This document shows, piece after piece, positions 58,702 through 64,000 of a stretch of DNA of 64,000 bases. Within the stretch, counting starts at the first letter, position 1. Each line of letters starts with the position of its first letter. Origin of the DNA: Magnaporthiopsis rhizophila (taxonomy: Eukaryota > Ascomycota > Sordariomycetes > Magnaporthales > Magnaporthaceae); the NCBI GenBank assembly GCA_003049465.1, contig PYSS01000120.1:48624-112623 (forward strand). Direction: 5' to 3'. The notes under the pieces were generated by a model. The model was not told the DNA's origin. It saw only the letters and a list, made by a program, of their open reading frames with translations, and searched no databases. The translations under genes were made by a program, and so were the position numbers.

Positions 58702-60256
58702 GGGCTGGCCAACTGTCGCAGTATTCCCATTTCTATGCGCAGTGTGGATTATCGGCGTCGGATTCGAGGGAAATCCGGCATGCATTAAACAGTGGGGAAG
58801 GATCCCATCCTGACTGGCTTGCAGAGACCCATAGAACAATTTTAGACACGATACTAGCGTGGTTCACGGCCAGCATTTCCTCAGCAAACACCAACTCTTT
58901 TTCCTGTCATGATCACCCTGACGACTGACTGCCTCTGGGAGTTTATTTGGACTGTACATCTATCTAGAACAAATTCTATCGAGTATACTTTTGGAGGCGG
59001 CGGCAAAATTGAGGCATGCGTCTAACGGTTTCTCGGGTCCCGGCAACGCACAGCGCAAGGTCCCATCTTTGGAGTTATGCATGTTTACCAGTAAACATCC
59101 AGAGTTTGCTCTGCCCAGCAACGCCCCGCGACTGGCTGGGGAGCCGATGATCAAAGCGGGTCATGGTGTCACGCTAAGACGGGGCTGGATCCAGCCCAAA
59201 CCGCCAGCCGACGGAAGCGAACAAAAAGGTTAGGGTTCCTATGAGTGGCTTTGTTGGTGGTGGAACTCTGCCCCATCAACATTCCTCGGGGACCACGGCT
59301 CCGTGCGCGCCCATCATCAATGCGACACCGTCATTGATCGCATCACAACCCGTTGTGCCGGGCTCCCGTCTCTGTCCAGATCGACCGTCCAGAGCACGGC
59401 TCCTGCTCGTCCGCACGTGGCGGTGTGGGCTAGGCTGTGCGTGCGCAAGGCCCGGCCAGCTCTTTGGCTCTGACGTAGACCACTCGACAGCCAGTGCATT
59501 CTCGTCCATGTAAGCACGCCCTGCTCTGCTTTCTCCGCCTCGGCCTGGGTCCCCAGAGGCCGCGCAACCAACAAGGCCGCTTCTTTTGCTCCAGCCTCAA
59601 AACCCAACCACGCCCCTTCAAAATCCGCCAACTTTGCCCAAAATCGGACCATCTCCAGGACCCGACCCGTTGTTGCAGCCTCGGGCGCCTGGGTGTCCAG
59701 CACAGTTGCGCTTCGGCAGGCTCGCCTGGCGCAGAAGTTAGCCCTCATTTTCCTCGGCCTTGCCAGCGGGCCAACCGAGCCCGCCCACAGGCAATCAAAA
59801 GCTAAAGGCAGCCCATGCGATCAGATCCAACGGAGAAAGCGTTGACGAAGTCTTCAAAATCCGCACCCCAGCCACCTCTTTCCTCGCTCGGGGCCCATCT
59901 CATCCTTCACCGCTATTCATTTTTCGCCCTAGCCTGGAGACACAGCAATCCGTCCTACTGCTTTGCACGCTGGTTTCCATCGCAAACAAGCCGATCCAAG
60001 CGACTCTTGTCTATTGTCGACTTGTTTCAAACATCTGTCCGGCAGCTGCATCAACGACGCCAGGGCGTTCTAGCTCGAGAAGAGGAACACGCTTGGCATC
60101 ACCGGCGTCACCGCCCGCTCACACCGGCGCTCCTTGCGGCTCGCGCGATCTAGTTGTTGTGCAATATAACGCTTGGAGCCCCACAAGAAACAACAATAAC
60201 AACAACAACAACAACCGAGATAGCAAGGCCGCTTGTGCGGCAACATATAAGCGGCC
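58702..60256. other. intergenic region with long pyrimidine-rich leader
   Basis: 1.56 kb between two plus-strand genes. The last 300 bp are C/T-rich and end in an AAC repeat, as in a 5' leader. No gene seen. Confidence 0.5.
60188..60215 (+). repeat. AAC/CAA microsatellite in a 5' leader
   Basis: About nine near-perfect CAA units 42 bp before the ATG at 60257. CAA repeats are unstructured and are common in fungal leaders; an effect on translation is inference. Confidence 0.7.
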
Positions 60257-62005
60257 ATGACCTTCCAGCAGTTCCATATGCCGGGTGGCTATCAGTTCGA
60301 TGGCCCCCAGCAGTCGGGACCTGCCCTGAGCGCCGGCATCTTTCGCACCCCAGCCTCACCCTCGGCATCGAGCAGCTCTGTCTTCAACCTCGCAAAGTCG
60401 AGCGGCAGTCTCTGCTCGGATGCTCCCAACGCCCATAACGGCGCCGGAGCCAAGCGCAAGCGAAACCTCAATCTCGCGGCCAAACAGCCTCGCGTCTCGA
60501 CTCCGCTGCAGGAGTGGGGAAGCCTGAGCATCGATACCTCATCTGATCGCACTGCTCCCACTGGATTCTTCGACTACGCCTCCCCGAAAGTCGGAACCAG
60601 CGACGCCGAAGCCAGAGGTCACATCTACACTCTTGCGGGTCAGATAGAGACGCCTGGGGGCGACAACACCGGGAGCGACAACTGCCTTATGGACAGTGTC
60701 TACTCCGACGTCGACTATCGCAGAGGCATGGGCTCAAAGAGAACTCGCACCGACCTAGAAGACCCATCATCAAACACGCCAAACGCTCACTCATCACTAT
60801 CGCGATCTCACGACATGGGCGCGACCGACTTTACCTTCTCAGTACCGCCTAATGGAGGTTCCGGATGGGGTGCCTTGGCCTTCGGCGCTCTCGGAGGCGT
60901 GGTTGGTAGGGTCTGGCAGTTCTGCAAAGCTGGTGCTTTCCGCGGCTTCTCTGCTGGTGGAGGCTCCCACTACGGTGTCGATGGCCACCAGGGACGCAGG
61001 TTTGTCAGGCGGAGCCCTGTCTCATCCCCAACCTACGACAAGGAGGACGCCGAGAATATGGACTCGCTGCGTCAAAATGCTGGAACTCCCGACTCGCTCC
61101 CGCGACCCGCAGTCAAGAGGAGGCAGACCGAGAAGGGACCCGAGGATCTCAAGAACTGGATTGTCGTCTCAGACCGCAGTCCTACCCCCACCAACCCGGC
61201 GTCCCGTCGGCAGACGACCTATGACGAGAAGCGGCAACCGTCAAAGCCAGTCAGCCGGACGACGAGTCGCGCAGGCAGCCGACTCTCGCACGGCCGCAGG
61301 ACCAGCGTGCCTGCCTCGCGTCGCAGCATCCAAGACAGCATCTGCTCATCAGCTACTACCCTGAGCATGAATGGACGGCCCTCGTCGCGTCTCTCGCAGG
61401 CCGGGCGTGAGCCCGCCAGCTTTGCCGCACCGCGCTCGCCCATGTCGACCACCTCATTCATCCCTGTCCTGAGCGCGTCTCCGAGCCGCATCCCCGTTCC
61501 TACGTCTCGTCTTGGAATCAACCCCTTTGCCGTTCCTCCCGCCGTGGACGCCACCACTACCGCCGCTGAGAAATCACCGACCACCCCTGCCACTCCATCT
61601 CGCAGCAGCAATGGCTTCGCCACCGTGGCCGGTTCTGTGAACTTCTCGGCCAGCGGCTCGGTGCGCGGCAATAGCCACCGTCGCGGACGGCCCAGCTCAA
61701 CATCGCCGCGCCGCAAGGGATCGGCCTCGACGTTGCCGCACATCTCGACCGTCTTCGGCGCGGGTGCCATGGACGACACCACCGTAGCGGCGGCCGACAG
61801 CCCGCGTCTGGGCCCGGAGGCGCGCAAGATCGCAGCCAAGCGGGCGGCCGAGGAGCGCGAGGCGGACGCGCGCATGGAGGCGCTCAACGCGCAGCTGCGA
61901 CAGATGATCCGCCAGGGCCGTGAGGCCCTGGGAACCCGGGTCACTGTGGAGGACGATGAGGTGGAGGCTCCCGCCGCGAGCGCGTGGGTTGATGCCGACG
62001 ATTAG
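60257..62005 (+). CDS. Ser-rich basic protein of unknown function
   Basis: Single-exon ORF of 582 aa starting MTFQQFHMPGGYQFDGPQ. Most of it is disordered and rich in Ser, Arg, Pro and Thr, with a possible nuclear localisation signal (AKRKRNLNLAAKQPR) near residue 67. Residues about 200-230 form the only hydrophobic block, GWGALAFGALGGVVGRVWQF, followed by CKAGAFRGFSAGGG; this could be a membrane-binding or short transmembrane helix. A short block DLKNWIVVSDRSPTP follows. Clustered SRxxSR motifs (330-420) look like kinase sites. The C-terminus is a charged helix (EARKIAAKRAAEEREADAR, LRQMIRQGREAL) with an acidic end. Strong codon bias and length argue for a real gene. I do not recognise the family. 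Confidence 0.85.
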   Translation: MTFQQFHMPGGYQFDGPQQSGPALSAGIFRTPASPSASSSSVFNLAKSSGSLCSDAPNAHNGAGAKRKRNLNLAAKQPRVSTPLQEWGSLSIDTSSDRTAPTGFFDYASPKVGTSDAEARGHIYTLAGQIETPGGDNTGSDNCLMDSVYSDVDYRRGMGSKRTRTDLEDPSSNTPNAHSSLSRSHDMGATDFTFSVPPNGGSGWGALAFGALGGVVGRVWQFCKAGAFRGFSAGGGSHYGVDGHQGRRFVRRSPVSSPTYDKEDAENMDSLRQNAGTPDSLPRPAVKRRQTEKGPEDLKNWIVVSDRSPTPTNPASRRQTTYDEKRQPSKPVSRTTSRAGSRLSHGRRTSVPASRRSIQDSICSSATTLSMNGRPSSRLSQAGREPASFAAPRSPMSTTSFIPVLSASPSRIPVPTSRLGINPFAVPPAVDATTTAAEKSPTTPATPSRSSNGFATVAGSVNFSASGSVRGNSHRRGRPSSTSPRRKGSASTLPHISTVFGAGAMDDTTVAAADSPRLGPEARKIAAKRAAEEREADARMEALNAQLRQMIRQGREALGTRVTVEDDEVEAPAASAWVDADD

Positions 62006-64000
62006 GAGCTCGTTGATTACCCTTGATTCTGTTCTACCCCCTGCTTCCTCCCCAGCGCAGCCCTCACTCTAGGAGATGGTTTTCCCCAGCGCACCCCCCC
62101 TTTTTTTTTCTCCCTCTCTCTTCCGGCTCTACCTCTTTTTTCCCTCCACCCAGCAGCCATTATCGGCCCGATGTATACGCCCACGTCCAGGATGGAAACG
62201 ATCTAACAAACCCTGTGATACCCACATTGTACATTTAATTTACCTGTAATGACCAATTCAGCATGAGCAGATGATTCCTGTCACCCTGTCACCCTGGCAC
62301 ATCGCCCACGGTCAGAGTTTTGTATACGTTATTAAATGAATTCATTCATTTACATCTTTCTGGTTCGTTCTTGACCGGCGCGTGATGGTTTACCGAAGCA
62401 GAAGCATGGTCAACTGACCAACCGAGGCAGGGATGGCGGGTTTATTTTTGGCCGTGCCCGTACCCTGGAAAAGAAGCCAGCAAACGTTCCAGCACTTGCA
62501 TGTTTCCGGCATTTTCTGGAAGTCTAGGCTCGAAGCCATCGTGCACAAAATAAGAACAAGCCACATCCTGCCGTGCGGAACTGCCATATCCACAGCATGG
62601 GAGATCCCAGAAAGTTTGTCCAAGTTTCCGTTCTCGCCGGCGCGCCACGGCACTAAGTAACGCCACAACCTTAAGAAGTCGAAAGCCAAGGCACGTTGAC
62701 GGCAGTTGGCCGATTAACTTTTAATAATAATAAAAACGTCCGCTTTCAACTCCAGTTTCCGGGTTGTTGGCCAGCTGTGTACCATTCACAATAACATGCT
62801 CAACTATCTACCATGTAGAGCCTAATTTTCAAAAACGCAAAAGCGTGGGAGAGGGCGTGAAAAATGAAGCGTTTGCAAACCCAAAACAAGTACTTTTTCA
62901 CGCTTCTTTTCCCCCCGCGTTTTTACACGCTTTTCCCATTGTTTTCTCCCCGTATGGTACTTGGCTCAGACGACGAACGGGTTCATCCAGCATGTGCTCG
63001 CCACACCTGATAAAGAAGATCAAACCAAGCGTAGGGATGGAGAAGATGGGGAGAGAAGGGGGAACGTGTCATTGCACCCGCCTTATCTAGGTAGCCAGCA
63101 TCCGTTTTCCCAGTTCCCGACGAATCGGGCCGAAATGGGCAAGAAAACAAAGAAGAGATGATCGTAGCCGAGCCGCCGCCCGTATCGCACCAGTCATGGG
63201 AGGACGAACACACACCAAAAGCCTGTTTACACGACACAAGATCAAACCCGGGCTGAGCCCTGTAGTGTAGTGGAAGATGCCGAGACCGACGTTCGAACGG
63301 GCATATACGGAGAGGATGGGGTTTCGTTTCGTTCATGGGACACACCTTGGCGGTGCTATTCTTGGGATTTTTTTGTCATTGAACCCCGGCCTGCGACTGA
63401 CGCAGGATGCTGATGCAAGATCGATCTGCTTGCTTCTAAACGGGCTGGAGGGTGTGTTTACAATCAACGCTGCCGTTGCGCATCCTGATGCAAACGGGTG
63501 GCAAGGCATGGGGTTTTCTTCTTCGTTTCTTTTTCTTACTGGTTGCAGGAAACGCGGACCAGACCGATGCATGGAAGCGGACTTTGTCGAAAAAGATCGC
63601 CACTGTTGCGTCGTCTCTGAAAGTTTAAGTTGAGTTGACTACGAGAGCCCACCCGGTGGATGCGCGCGATTTCATGGGACGTTAGCAATCAACCCGGGGC
63701 GGGGAACTGCGGCAACCTCCCATCCCGTTATCATAATGGTGACGAGCCGGCAGCGCGACGTGCGGGAAGGGTGGGGCATTTGGTCCCCTGTCTGTAGGTA
63801 AAAGACGCGGCTCTGCGACGAATGGGCCGATCATTCAGCCTTCATGTTTTTTTAGGAGCTGGTGACCGGCGGTGTTTGCTACCCTCTGCAAAGACGTTAT
63901 TTCCTGTTTTGGAACGTTTGCTCGGCGGCTCGATACGATTGGATGCCAGTCTATATTGCGGTCCCATTATCCCTTTCCCTCGGTGTCGGGGGGGGGGGGG
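62006..64000. other. terminal intergenic region
   Basis: 2 kb after the last gene. Contains a nested inverted repeat (62839-62934) and ends in twelve G (63989-64000). No gene seen; the window edge may cut an upstream region of the next gene. Confidence 0.5.
62839..62934. repeat. nested inverted repeat
   Basis: Outer arms AAAAGCGTG (62839-62847) and CACGCTTTT (62926-62934) are perfect complements. Inner arms GCGTGAAAAA (62855-62864) and TTTTTCACGC (62894-62903) are perfect over ten bases. A further half-copy GAAGCG (62866-62871) and CACGCTTC (62899-62906) share the same core. The result is four or more GCGTG cores in symmetric arrangement within 96 bp. Confidence 0.8.

Noticed and set aside
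63255..63300. tRNA-like GTAGTGTAGTGG followed by GTTCGAAC
   Set aside because: No acceptor stem, anticodon arm or correct spacing between the A-box-like and B-box-like parts.

Overview
The window reads as euchromatic DNA of a filamentous ascomycete. Genes are short and dense and carry small GT-AG introns, mostly 60-130 nt. Coding third positions are rich in C and G, and several intergenic stretches are 2-4 kb long. The gene models (Ada2, Rieske protein, CAO-type carotenoid oxygenase, chitin deacetylase, choline oxidase) most resemble Sordariomycetes, perhaps Magnaporthales. That placement is inference from protein similarity recalled from memory, not from a search. I support 19 protein-coding loci, one of them cut by the left edge, plus one uncertain decayed gene. 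No tRNA, rRNA, CRISPR array or intact transposon was found.

Layout. 1-733: 3' end of a single-pass membrane protein gene. 1049-5145: the SAGA adaptor gene ada2 (-) and the Leloir gene gal7 (+), divergent. 5267-7446: erg28 (-) and the very-long-chain 3-oxoacyl-CoA reductase (+), divergent, both ER lipid enzymes or scaffolds. 8442-18883: three large or conserved housekeeping genes in tandem on +, the inner-ring nucleoporin Nup170/155, DDB1 and the Rieske subunit of complex III. 18884-22331: gene-poor, with very long T tracts. 22332-25695: a secreted Asn-rich protein (+) convergent with a GPI-type chitin deacetylase (-), both wall or surface functions. 28274-32797: a NIPA-like magnesium transporter (+) convergent with a CHIP-type U-box co-chaperone ligase (-).

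33408-38037: betaine aldehyde dehydrogenase (-) and choline oxidase (+) are divergent across a 1.46 kb shared promoter and together form a complete choline to glycine betaine pathway. 38598-39021: a small Cys-rich secreted protein. 41353-41792: a small membrane protein. 42719-44598: a carotenoid oxygenase. 46832-49081: an MFS transporter with a long N-terminal extension. 49082-57633 is sparse, holding one F-box gene (52805-53830) and one possible frameshifted gene relic near 52000. 57634-58701: an HD-domain nucleotidase. 60257-62005: a Ser-rich conserved-looking protein of unknown function. The last 2 kb hold a nested inverted repeat and end in a run of twelve G.

Most of the window is ordinary housekeeping content. 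The points most worth a second look are the betaine gene pair, the unrecognised proteins (109 aa secreted, 103 aa membrane, 582 aa basic), the nested palindrome near 62.9 kb, the frameshifted coding relic near 52 kb, two stop-free introns whose length is a multiple of three, and a very short intron in the MFS gene. All exon coordinates are my own splice predictions made by eye.
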